DNA of 64,000 bases from Bacteroidales bacterium (GTDB lineage Bacteria > Bacteroidota > Bacteroidia > Bacteroidales > Muribaculaceae): contig JAAVFL010000004.1 of the NCBI GenBank assembly GCA_014800795.1, forward strand, positions 124,001-188,000. Reading direction: 5' to 3'. Shown here in pieces: positions 40,914-49,119 of the stretch. Numbering within the stretch: position 1 is the stretch's first letter; each line of letters begins with the position of its first letter. Below the pieces are notes generated by a model that had not been told where the DNA came from, did not search any database, and worked only from the letters and a program-made list of their open reading frames with translations. Both the position numbers and the translations under genes were made by a program.

Positions 40914-42152
40914 TCAATAGATATGATAATGTTTCTTAGTCTTGTTGAATTCCTCGAGCCCTTTGCTCCATAGTGTCTCTATATCCTCCACCTTATGGCG
41001 CTGGAAGAATTTACGGCGCACATCCTTGCTGCCGCATACTTTGTCGAACATGTCGAATCGTGTGGCCGTCGCTCCTTTTGAGGCCGCATGCGCCGGATAA
41101 AGGCGCGCTATCTCCTGCATGACATAGAATTGCACAAGCGTGAGGGGCGCTTTTTCGAAGTCTGTAACATAAACTTCCACTCCGTTAAGATTCAATCCTT
41201 TGCTGAAACCGTAGTAAGGTTTGTAGCTTACCGGCCGGAACATCACCCCCGGTATCTGCAGGGCGTTGAGGTTGTCGGCGAGGTCGCGGCCGTCGATCCA
41301 GGTGGCGGCGAATGTGCGGAACGGCATCGTATAACCTACTCCGATGCTCAGGTAGTCGAGTTCGCCGGCAATTCCTGTCGCGGGATAATATATGGCTGTC
41401 TCTGCCGATGGTATATGGGGTGAGGGTAACACCCACGGCATTCCGGTTTCGGTGAAGAGCATCCCGCGGTTCCAGCCCTTCATAGGCACTACGGTGAGAC
41501 TCAATGGTTTGTCGGTGGATAGCAGATGCTCTTCATAGAGCAGGCGCGCCAGTTCGCCGGGGGTCAGGCCATAGATATATGGGATCGGATACTGGCTCAC
41601 GAAGCTGATGCAGTCGGGTTCGGTGACAAGTCCTTCGGTTTTGTGTCCGCCAAGCGGATTCGGACGATCGAGCACTACGAATTCCTTTCCCAGTCGGGCA
41701 CACTGTTCCATTGCCAGTCCCATAGTGGATATAAAGGTGTATGAGCGGCATCCGTTGTCCTGTATATCATAAACGAGAACATCTATATCCTTGAGCATCT
41801 CGGCGGTAGGGCGGCGTGTGGCGCCATATAGTGAGTAAACCTTCACACCAGTGGCGGGATCGGTAGTGCCACCCACTTTCTCGCCGGCGGGTATGTCTCC
41901 TCTGACACCATGTTCAGGTGCGAACAGTGCCACGAGGTTTACCTCCGGGCTTTCATGTAGTATGTCGATGGTGGAGCGAAGTTCGTTATCAACTCCGGTA
42001 GGATTTGTGATAAGTCCTACGCGTTTACCTTTTAAAATGTCGAAGTTATTCTCCCTGAGTACCTCTATTCCGGGTTTTACCTTTGGGGCGGCGGTTGCCG
42101 TCAGCAGGGTTGTGACACTGAGAAATATCGCAGTTATAAGTTTACGTACCAT
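40914..42152 (-). CDS. DUF1343 protein, exo-beta-N-acetylmuramidase NamZ-like
   Basis: VGLITNPTGVDNELRSTIDILHESPEVNLVALFAPEHGVRGDIPAGEKV and VYDIQDNGCRSYTF are DUF1343 hallmarks; signal peptide present. Confidence 0.9.
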   Translation of the reverse strand: MVRKLITAIFLSVTTLLTATAAPKVKPGIEVLRENNFDILKGKRVGLITNPTGVDNELRSTIDILHESPEVNLVALFAPEHGVRGDIPAGEKVGGTTDPATGVKVYSLYGATRRPTAEMLKDIDVLVYDIQDNGCRSYTFISTMGLAMEQCARLGKEFVVLDRPNPLGGHKTEGLVTEPDCISFVSQYPIPYIYGLTPGELARLLYEEHLLSTDKPLSLTVVPMKGWNRGMLFTETGMPWVLPSPHIPSAETAIYYPATGIAGELDYLSIGVGYTMPFRTFAATWIDGRDLADNLNALQIPGVMFRPVSYKPYYGFSKGLNLNGVEVYVTDFEKAPLTLVQFYVMQEIARLYPAHAASKGATATRFDMFDKVCGSKDVRRKFFQRHKVEDIETLWSKGLEEFNKTKKHYHIY

Positions 42153-42172
42153 TTTGTAGTTATCGTTTTTTT

Positions 42173-43468
42173 TCAGGAGTTCTTTTTGCCGAATTCAGGA
42201 TCGACTTTTATCAGATAGCAAACGCTGATCGTGGCTATGCAGCATACCATAGTCCAGATGAAGAAGGAAGTGTAGCTGAAAGTGTCGGCTATCCATCCTG
42301 CGGCCATCCCCGGGAGCATCATGCCGAGCGCCATGAAGCCTGTGCATATGGAGTAATGGGCGGTTTTGAAGCGTCCGGCGGAGAAGTAAATCAGGTAAAG
42401 CATATAGGCGGTGAATCCGAATCCGTAGCCGAACTGTTCGATGAACACGCATGCATATACCTGCCATATGGCCGCAGGCTGTACGAAAGCGAGATACACG
42501 AAAGTAAGGCATGTCAGCGACATGCTCCATGCCATAGGGTGGAGCCAGTGGCGCAGACCGTTGCGCGCGGCAACCAGGCCGCCGACTATCCCGCCGAGCA
42601 TCAGACCTATCACTCCAATTGTTCCGTAGACCCATCCCACTTCGTCGGCGGTAAGCCCGAGGCCTCCGTTTTCAACGGGGTCGAGCATGAACGGGGTTAT
42701 CATCTTCACGAGCTGCGCCTCCGGCAGTCGGTAGAGCAGCATGAACAGTATGGCAGTACCCACCTGAGGTTTGCGGAAAAATTCCACGAATGTGTCGGCG
42801 AACTCACGCATCACTTCCCGGCCCGACCGCGGGTCGCGCATGCTGTCGGCGGCGGGGCGGGGGAGGATGGCGCTGTGGTACAGGGCTATTCCGGCAAAGA
42901 AGGCTGCGAGGATGGCGAATACCAGTATCCATCCGGCTTTGGGCTGTGCCCATGCATCGCTTGCATAGGCAGCCACTATCACGAGCGCACCCTGACCTAC
43001 AACCATAGAGATGCGGTAGAAGAGCGAGCGGATCCCTACGAACATGCTCTGGCGATGTTCGGTGAGGCCGAGCATATAGAAGCCGTCGGCGGCGATGTCG
43101 TGTGTGGCGGAAGCGAACGCCATGAGCCAGAAAATGGCAAGTGTGGCGCTGAAGAATCCGGAGGCCGGGAGCACGAAAGCTATGGCGGCCATCGCTATGG
43201 CTATGATCCACTGCATGGTGATCACCCACCAGCGTTTGGTGCGGATAATATCTACGAACGGGCTCCAGAACGGCTTCACTACCCAGGGAAGATAGAGCCA
43301 TGCGGTGAAGAACGCCAGCTCGGTGTTGCTGATGCCGAGACATTTGTACATCACCGTGCTGATGGTCATTACGGCCATGTAGGGGAGACCTTCGGCGAAA
43401 TATAGTGTCGGAACCCACCACCATGCGCGGTCTTTACGGTGAGCGGTGGTGGAATTTGGCTGTGTCAT
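42173..43468 (-). CDS. AmpG-like MFS transporter (muropeptide/amino sugar)
   Basis: WWWVPTLYFAEGLPYMAVMTISTVMYKCLGISNTELAFFTAWLYLPWVVKPFWSP. Confidence 0.85.
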   Translation of the reverse strand: MTQPNSTTAHRKDRAWWWVPTLYFAEGLPYMAVMTISTVMYKCLGISNTELAFFTAWLYLPWVVKPFWSPFVDIIRTKRWWVITMQWIIAIAMAAIAFVLPASGFFSATLAIFWLMAFASATHDIAADGFYMLGLTEHRQSMFVGIRSLFYRISMVVGQGALVIVAAYASDAWAQPKAGWILVFAILAAFFAGIALYHSAILPRPAADSMRDPRSGREVMREFADTFVEFFRKPQVGTAILFMLLYRLPEAQLVKMITPFMLDPVENGGLGLTADEVGWVYGTIGVIGLMLGGIVGGLVAARNGLRHWLHPMAWSMSLTCLTFVYLAFVQPAAIWQVYACVFIEQFGYGFGFTAYMLYLIYFSAGRFKTAHYSICTGFMALGMMLPGMAAGWIADTFSYTSFFIWTMVCCIATISVCYLIKVDPEFGKKNS

Positions 43469-43510
43469 GCTGGAAGGTAATTTTTAAGGTGGATAGGGTG
43501 AATAAGGTGG

Positions 43511-44797
43511 TTAGGGGTATAGCGTGGTGATAGTGGCTGAGGGGAAATAATGGTGCAATATTTCGCGGTAGCTGTAGCCGCGCGCTCCCATCACGGCGGC
43601 GCCGATCTGGCACATACCTACGCCGTGTCCCCACCCGCGGCCGCGGAGTATGAAATCTCCCTCCGGGCTACGAATTACTTCGAACGCAGAGCTGCGCAGG
43701 TGGCTTTCAGACAGGCGGCGGCGTATCTCGAGTTCTTTGCCCACTATCATGCTTTTCTTGGTTCCTTCAATGAGCAGGCGGATTATGCGTCCGGAAGGTG
43801 TAACTTCAAGTGGCTTCAGTGTGGTAATCTCACCGAAGTCGGTAGCTGAGCGGCGGCTTATCAGGGCGGATAGTTCGGTTGTGGTGTAGCGTGTCTCCCA
43901 TCGAAAAAAATCTATAGTCTCGCGGTCGTAGTTGTTGAGTACCTGCCCCAGAATGTCAGGGTCGTCGGTGTCGCAGAAGGGAGTGCCGTCGGTGTCGGTA
44001 TCGCTGATATGGGTCAGATAGTGTTTGGGCGCCGGTTCCCAACAGTTTTCAAACCGCTCGGTCACTCCGCCGCAGCATTTGCTGAATCTGGCGTCGCACA
44101 CCTCGTCGTCGTATGTAAGTGTCTCACCGCGGGTCTGCTCCACGGCTTCCGACACTTCAGGGCGTGTCTGGCGTGTGATTCCCTGATAGCGCTGACAGTG
44201 ATCGTCGGCGCATACATCGAATTGGGTGTGATCCTCGCGGTCGTACCATTTTACTATCTCTTCAACCTCGCGCCCGTCAGGCAGTCGGGTGGTAGTGGTC
44301 GTTGCTGTCTCTGCGGTGGTGTGCTTACCTCGGTCGAGAAGCTGACGCATGAGCCAGCTGCGGCTCACTACGGCGTGGGCGCGCAGCAGTGCCGGCGATG
44401 CTGTGGCGCTCATCTCCGACGAGATTACGCTTTTCAGGTATTCTTCCAGACCGATGCGGTTGATCGCTATGATTTTACCGGGGTTTTCAGCATCGGGAAT
44501 CACACTGAGCGATCCGCGGAACTTCTGGCTCTCACGGCGCTCCCAGTGGAATCCGATGCCGATGGTGACATCATGGAGTCCGAAGGAACAGTGTGCGGGA
44601 TCTTCCGGAGTGAATTCCAGTGCATCGTATCTCTTGCCGCGGAAGGTGACTGCGCTCGTGCCGTCAGAGCTTCCTGACAGCTCGATGTCACCGGTAATGG
44701 TCTCACCTTCAAAGGTGAAACGTCCGGAGAGGGTGGCGTGTATTTCGCGCCCGCTCATTATGCCTACATTGATGATTGGTTCGCTGTTGATTCTCAT
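43511..44797 (-). CDS. SpoIID/LytB domain-containing protein
   Basis: LEEYLKSVISSEMSATASPALLRAHAVVSRSW and GRGWGHGVGMCQIGAAVMGARGYSYREILHHYF. Confidence 0.92.
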   Translation of the reverse strand: MRINSEPIINVGIMSGREIHATLSGRFTFEGETITGDIELSGSSDGTSAVTFRGKRYDALEFTPEDPAHCSFGLHDVTIGIGFHWERRESQKFRGSLSVIPDAENPGKIIAINRIGLEEYLKSVISSEMSATASPALLRAHAVVSRSWLMRQLLDRGKHTTAETATTTTTRLPDGREVEEIVKWYDREDHTQFDVCADDHCQRYQGITRQTRPEVSEAVEQTRGETLTYDDEVCDARFSKCCGGVTERFENCWEPAPKHYLTHISDTDTDGTPFCDTDDPDILGQVLNNYDRETIDFFRWETRYTTTELSALISRRSATDFGEITTLKPLEVTPSGRIIRLLIEGTKKSMIVGKELEIRRRLSESHLRSSAFEVIRSPEGDFILRGRGWGHGVGMCQIGAAVMGARGYSYREILHHYFPSATITTLYP

Positions 44798-44923
44798 TTT
44801 GCAAATATACGCAATATTCGCATGAAAGCCAAGAGCGGATGCCGGTCGCGGACAGCATATATGTATCCGGATCGGGCGAAATTCATGACTTACTGATAAT
44901 ATTTATATTGCCGTTGGCGTTAT

Positions 44924-45457
44924 ATGGATATGAAAAAGCTTACAAGTGTTTTTATGATGATGGCGGTGATAGTTGCAGCTGTTTTTCTCAGTGGTTGCAA
45001 CCGCCACGACGAGCCGGAGCGAGAGGTTTATGTGCCGATTATATATCAGTTCAATCAGGAATCGGTGATTGTCGATCTTGATTATCTGTCGAAGAATGAG
45101 CCCGAGATTTGGGATCAATTGAAGAGCCTCCACCTCCATACGTTTGTGGTGAACGATGCCGACGAATTTCCCTCCTGCGATCTCATAAAGGAGAACTGGG
45201 GCGAAAATATCGATTTCTCCGACAAAACCGTCATTATCAATTACGAGCTATGCAGCTATCCTGTGGTCGGTCACCGCTATGCATGGGTCTACGACCGCAT
45301 GGACAAAACTTACTCCTTTTGGACAACCAATCTGACTGACGGCGACCGACTTCTCGACGATGCAAAAGCTTGCCTTGTACGCAATGCTATCATGGTTAAT
45401 AAAATCTCACCTTCCGTCCATGTGACATCCGTTTTCTCCTCCCCCTCGCATATATAG
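44924..45457 (+). CDS. Hypothetical lipoprotein
   Basis: Signal peptide and lipobox FLSGCNRHDEPE. Confidence 0.7.
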   Translation: MDMKKLTSVFMMMAVIVAAVFLSGCNRHDEPEREVYVPIIYQFNQESVIVDLDYLSKNEPEIWDQLKSLHLHTFVVNDADEFPSCDLIKENWGENIDFSDKTVIINYELCSYPVVGHRYAWVYDRMDKTYSFWTTNLTDGDRLLDDAKACLVRNAIMVNKISPSVHVTSVFSSPSHI

Positions 45458-45564
45458 GTCAACCGGAGACAACCTTCTTACGGCGCTTGTCGCGCTACAA
45501 ACCGGATAGCTGTTTAAATTTAATAAATCGGTAAATTTTCAACCTTTCTGGATTTAGGATAAAA

Positions 45565-45602
45565 ATCCCATGCAATTATTTTATAAAATATTTGCATGGG
45601 AT
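45565..45602. promoter_or_regulatory. 38-bp near-perfect palindrome overlapping the -33 element of the lipoprotein promoter
   Basis: ATCCCATGCAATTATTTTATAAAATATTTGCATGGGAT, one mismatched pair. Confidence 0.5.
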
Positions 45603-45622
45603 AGATTTTTGCCATACCTTTA
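45591..45622 (+). promoter_or_regulatory. Bacteroidetes-type promoter (TTTG-N20-TACCTTTA)
   Basis: TTTG at 45591-45594 and TACCTTTA at 45615-45622. Confidence 0.6.
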
Positions 45623-45667
45623 CGGCGATATCTGAATCATTATTGTTAACACTAATCCGTAGAATCT

Positions 45668-45781
45668 ATGAAAAAATTACTCTACCTGATGCCGCTGGCA
45701 TTGCTTATTGGCAGTTGTTCGGCTGATGAACCGATGTTTCAGTACCCTATTCTCGTGAAAGGTCATGTTTACCCGTTGTAA
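45668..45781 (+). CDS. 37-aa putative mini-lipoprotein
   Basis: Read directly: MKKLLYLMPLALLIGSCSADEPMFQYPILVKGHVYPL-stop. Lipobox IGSC; lies between a promoter and the next lipoprotein. Below the ORF-track cutoff. Confidence 0.5.
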   Translation: MKKLLYLMPLALLIGSCSADEPMFQYPILVKGHVYPL

Positions 45782-45792
45782 AACCATAATTT

Positions 45793-46470
45793 ATGAGAAA
45801 AACTAAATATGCTATTTATTTATGTATATTACCGGTGGTGTTGAATAGCTGTAGTGATGACGATGGATATTCATCGGATTACTGCAAGACGGAATATACT
45901 TATGATGAAGGAAAAGATCTATTCTGTGAGAATGAAAGAAATGCAATTCTTACTGATGTCAAAAATGAAATGGGAATTGAGTTCTCAGCGGGTCCTAAGG
46001 TTACTTTCTTATGGATTACATCTCAGGAACTTGTTGACGAAAACTGTTTTGCTGGAAAGGAAGGAGGATTTATGTCGATAACGAAAGGAGATTGTTATTA
46101 TCCGACACCATATAAGGATGGCTATGCGGAAGGTGAAATTATTTCAGAAATATTGGCATACCCGTTGGTTCCAAAAGAACGATACATACTTCCGGTATTG
46201 TCGGGTGTGGATTGGTCCGACACAGGTGTGGAGATCATAGATACGCACGAAAACAAGGAGATTCCGTATGATAACTGCGAGTTTGTGTACCGTGGTTGGC
46301 TTCAGGTCACTCTCGGGGGTGAGGATGAGAAGCATCGGTTTATAAAACTGAAGTCTATAGCTGAGGCTCCTGAGGGTTACGAGACCGCCCGGCTGTATTT
46401 CAATCCGGCGTATGATTTTGTGAACAATATGATAACGGTCACTCAGCAGGGTTACCCACCATCGGAGTGA
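45793..46470 (+). CDS. Hypothetical lipoprotein, paralogue A
   Basis: Signal peptide/lipobox VLNSCSDDDG; C-terminal half almost identical to the next gene. Confidence 0.75.
   Translation: MRKTKYAIYLCILPVVLNSCSDDDGYSSDYCKTEYTYDEGKDLFCENERNAILTDVKNEMGIEFSAGPKVTFLWITSQELVDENCFAGKEGGFMSITKGDCYYPTPYKDGYAEGEIISEILAYPLVPKERYILPVLSGVDWSDTGVEIIDTHENKEIPYDNCEFVYRGWLQVTLGGEDEKHRFIKLKSIAEAPEGYETARLYFNPAYDFVNNMITVTQQGYPPSE
46224..46402 (+). repeat. 179-bp near-identical direct repeat, copy 1
   Basis: aggtgtggagatcatagatacg...ctgtatttca; about six mismatches to 46982-47160. Confidence 0.9.
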
Positions 46471-46565
46471 CCTGTAGTTCTAGGTTATTTGTCATTCCGT
46501 TTTTAGGTTCTCGTAATATGCGGAGGATAGATGTTCCCTTCCACTTATTAAACAATGAAATATTT

Positions 46566-47177
46566 ATGAATAAGATAAAAGAATGGTTGCCCTTATTTGT
46601 AATAATGGGAATAAGTATGTACTTTATCGGATGTACTAACAATAATAATATAGATTGTGATGAAAGCAGAGATGGAGTGTCTCTTTTCGAATCTGAGGCT
46701 CGTAGCGTAGTTCTTACTCCAATTAATGCCGATGCAGAAATACGGTATTCTGCCGGTTCATATGTAACATTGTGTTGGGTTACATCTCAAGATGTATCTG
46801 AAGATAATCTTACGAAATTGAGAGGTGGTGGAGTGGGTATTATGATAAAGGGTGACTCCTATTTCCCATATATAGATCAGGAAAAATATCTCTCAGGAGA
46901 GATTCTAACGGAAGAAGTGGTAAATGGGGCGGATATATATAGAATATTTCACATCTATTCAGAGCAGGATTGGGAAGAAATAGGTGTGGAGATCATAGAT
47001 ACGCACGAAAACAAGGAGATTCCGTATGATAATTGTGAGTTTGTGTATCGCGGTTGGCTTCAGGTCACTCTCGGGGGTGAGGATGAAGAGCATCGGTTTA
47101 TAAAACTGAAGTCTATAGCTGAGGCTCCTGAGGGTTACGAGACCGCCCGGCTGTATTTCAGGCGTATGATTTCGTGA
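46566..47177 (+). CDS. Hypothetical lipoprotein, paralogue B, with frameshifted C-terminus
   Basis: Internal start MNKIKEWLPLFVIMGISMYFIGC. Ends LYFRRMIS-stop after a 4-bp deletion relative to paralogue A. Confidence 0.65.
   Translation: MNKIKEWLPLFVIMGISMYFIGCTNNNNIDCDESRDGVSLFESEARSVVLTPINADAEIRYSAGSYVTLCWVTSQDVSEDNLTKLRGGGVGIMIKGDSYFPYIDQEKYLSGEILTEEVVNGADIYRIFHIYSEQDWEEIGVEIIDTHENKEIPYDNCEFVYRGWLQVTLGGEDEEHRFIKLKSIAEAPEGYETARLYFRRMIS
46982..47160 (+). repeat. 179-bp near-identical direct repeat, copy 2
   Basis: See 46224-46402. Confidence 0.9.
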
Positions 47178-47247
47178 ACAATATGATTACTGTCACTCAG
47201 CGTGGTTACGCTTCTGTGGAGTGATATGTAGCGGATACGATCAATCG

Positions 47248-47299
47248 ACGGCTCATCAGACTGCCTGTTCCGGCAATCATGATGAGCCGTTATATTTTT
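47248..47299 (+). terminator. Intrinsic terminator downstream of the lipoprotein pair
   Basis: ACGGCTCATCA ... TGATGAGCCGT then TATATTTTT. Confidence 0.75.
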
Positions 47300-47342
47300 C
47301 AGGATATTCCGGTAATTTTACATTGGTATCGCCCAGTTGTTT

Positions 47343-47714
47343 TTACTCATCAACAGGGGCATCCGTGCCGGGGCGCTTGCCGGGGCGTGTGTTGGCTGCC
47401 TCAAGAAGCTGGACGAGGGTCCGGCGGATTTCGCGGAGGCGCTCTACGGCCCGGGCGCGTTTTGAGATGTTGGCGTGGTTGTGACGGATCTGCTCTTCGG
47501 CGGCTTCGAGGTGCAGCCCTTTCTCCTTTACGAGATATGTCACCATGCGCAGACGTTCGATATCGGCGGGAGTGTAATAGCGTCTGCCGCTTTCGCTACG
47601 TTTGGGTTTGATTATGGTGAATTTCTTCTCCCAGAAGCGCAGGGTGGAAGCGGGCAGACCGAGTATGTCGGCTACCTCCTTTATTTTGTAGTATTTCTTG
47701 TCAAGCTCTGCCAT
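47343..47714 (-). CDS. MerR family transcriptional regulator
   Basis: YYKIKEVADILGLPASTLRFWEKKFTIIKPKRSESGRRYYTPADIERLRMV. Confidence 0.93.
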   Translation of the reverse strand: MAELDKKYYKIKEVADILGLPASTLRFWEKKFTIIKPKRSESGRRYYTPADIERLRMVTYLVKEKGLHLEAAEEQIRHNHANISKRARAVERLREIRRTLVQLLEAANTRPGKRPGTDAPVDE

Positions 47715-47717
47715 GGC
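47691..47717. repeat. 27-bp exact direct repeat flanking the DUF1016 gene, copy 1 (merR 5' end)
   Basis: GTATTTCTTGTCAAGCTCTGCCATGGC. Confidence 0.9.
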
Positions 47718-47801
47718 CTTTTTTAATTAGCGTTACAATAGCGTATCTGTGAATTAGAAACAGATTTAATCTAACCTGTATATGAATAAATCAAAAAATC
47801 G

Positions 47802-48944
47802 CTACTGGTCATTATCTTGATTACTGTCAGATAATATGCCTTTTTCTAACTCGTCCAGTGTAGGGATTGTACCTTCAATTTTTTCAGGATATAAGCGAGC
47901 CAGATCGTATTCCGAGATTCCGAGAGGAAGGTTGCTTGCTTCAAGAGCATATTGAGCTACAATGTTGTCTTTCTCTTTACAGATAAGAATGCCAATTGTG
48001 GGGTTGTCTCTATTTTCTTTTCTCAAGATATGATTACATGCTACTACATATCCTCCAAGCTGACCAGCATCAGCAAAGTCAAATTTACCAATTTTCACCT
48101 CGATAACGACATATGCAGATAGATTCAAATTATAAAATAGGAGATCTATGAATTTTTCTGTTTCTCCTATTTGTAATCTGTATTCGCGTCCTACGTATGC
48201 GAATCCCGTCCCCAGATCAATAAGAAATTGTGTAATATTATTTAATAAAGCATCCTTGAGTAGCTTTTCATTGTATCGTGAGGTTATTCCGGTAAAAGCG
48301 AAATTATATGGATCTTTGGTCAATTCCTGAGCAAGATCACTTGTGATTTCCGGAAGCGTCCGTTTGAAATTAGTCAAGGCTTTGCCTTTACGCTTGAATA
48401 GATCAGTAGCTATAAAATTACGAAGCATATCTCTGCTCCAGCCGTTTTTGATAATCTCTCCTGCATAGAATACCGCTTTTTCTGGATTATTGTGAAATTT
48501 ATCGATTAGCAACATCTGGTGTCCCCAGGGGATCTGATAGATGCTTTCCTTTAAATTTGCAACAATTTGCTGCAGATTCCGGGGTGATAATGTGTTGTTG
48601 TTTGACCTCGTTGATGGTTCTGAATTTGCAGCAGCTTGCTGCAAATTCAGAATATAATCGGAATAAAGATTGTAGAATCTCTGAGCATATCTGATATTTC
48701 TTTCCGATAATCCGGTTGCTCCCGGCAGAAGTCTTTTCAGATCTCTGCTTAAAGCGGCGTAAAAAGAGGAACCGTATCTGTTCTCGTCGCCACGCTCGGT
48801 TATATCCTTGCCAAGAAGCCAATAAAAATGTAGCATTTCCTGGTTTACCTTCACGGCGGCTTTGATTTGACTTGTACGATATCTTGTGCATAGGTCTTCG
48901 ACCCATGCGAGATAATTATTATCAAGAATGGTTATAGACTTCAT
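47802..48944 (-). CDS. PDDEXK nuclease domain-containing protein (DUF1016/YhcG family)
   Basis: N-terminal DUF1016 pattern (ISQ-like IKAAVKVNQEMLHFYWLLGKDI; YPxQIPWGHQMLLIDK-like) and C-terminal nuclease (DLLFYNLNLSAYVVIEVKIGKFDFADAGQLGGYV). Confidence 0.92.
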   Translation of the reverse strand: MKSITILDNNYLAWVEDLCTRYRTSQIKAAVKVNQEMLHFYWLLGKDITERGDENRYGSSFYAALSRDLKRLLPGATGLSERNIRYAQRFYNLYSDYILNLQQAAANSEPSTRSNNNTLSPRNLQQIVANLKESIYQIPWGHQMLLIDKFHNNPEKAVFYAGEIIKNGWSRDMLRNFIATDLFKRKGKALTNFKRTLPEITSDLAQELTKDPYNFAFTGITSRYNEKLLKDALLNNITQFLIDLGTGFAYVGREYRLQIGETEKFIDLLFYNLNLSAYVVIEVKIGKFDFADAGQLGGYVVACNHILRKENRDNPTIGILICKEKDNIVAQYALEASNLPLGISEYDLARLYPEKIEGTIPTLDELEKGILSDSNQDNDQ

Positions 48945-48971
48945 AGGTTAGTATTCTTATCAAATCCGGAG

Positions 48972-48998
48972 GTATTTCTTGTCAAGCTCTGCCATGGC
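48972..48998. repeat. 27-bp exact direct repeat flanking the DUF1016 gene, copy 2
   Basis: GTATTTCTTGTCAAGCTCTGCCATGGC, identical to 47691-47717. Confidence 0.9.
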
Positions 48999-49005
48999 GT
49001 ATCAA

Positions 49006-49037
49006 TTTGCAAAAGTAGTAAAAAAAGCGTAATTTTG
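49006..49037 (+). promoter_or_regulatory. alaS promoter (TTTG-N20-TAATTTTG)
   Basis: TTTG at 49006-49009 and TAATTTTG at 49030-49037. Confidence 0.55.
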
Positions 49038-49119
49038 CGCTTTGAATCAAGCTAATTACAGCATGGCGCCTGCACGGGCGCCTACAATAAGCAAGGTAAT
49101 AAAAATCACTACCATACGC

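Noticed and set aside
42356-43405. 349-aa plus-strand ORF antisense to the AmpG-like MFS gene
   Set aside because: His/Glu/Gly-rich shadow translation of a hydrophobic membrane protein; not credible.
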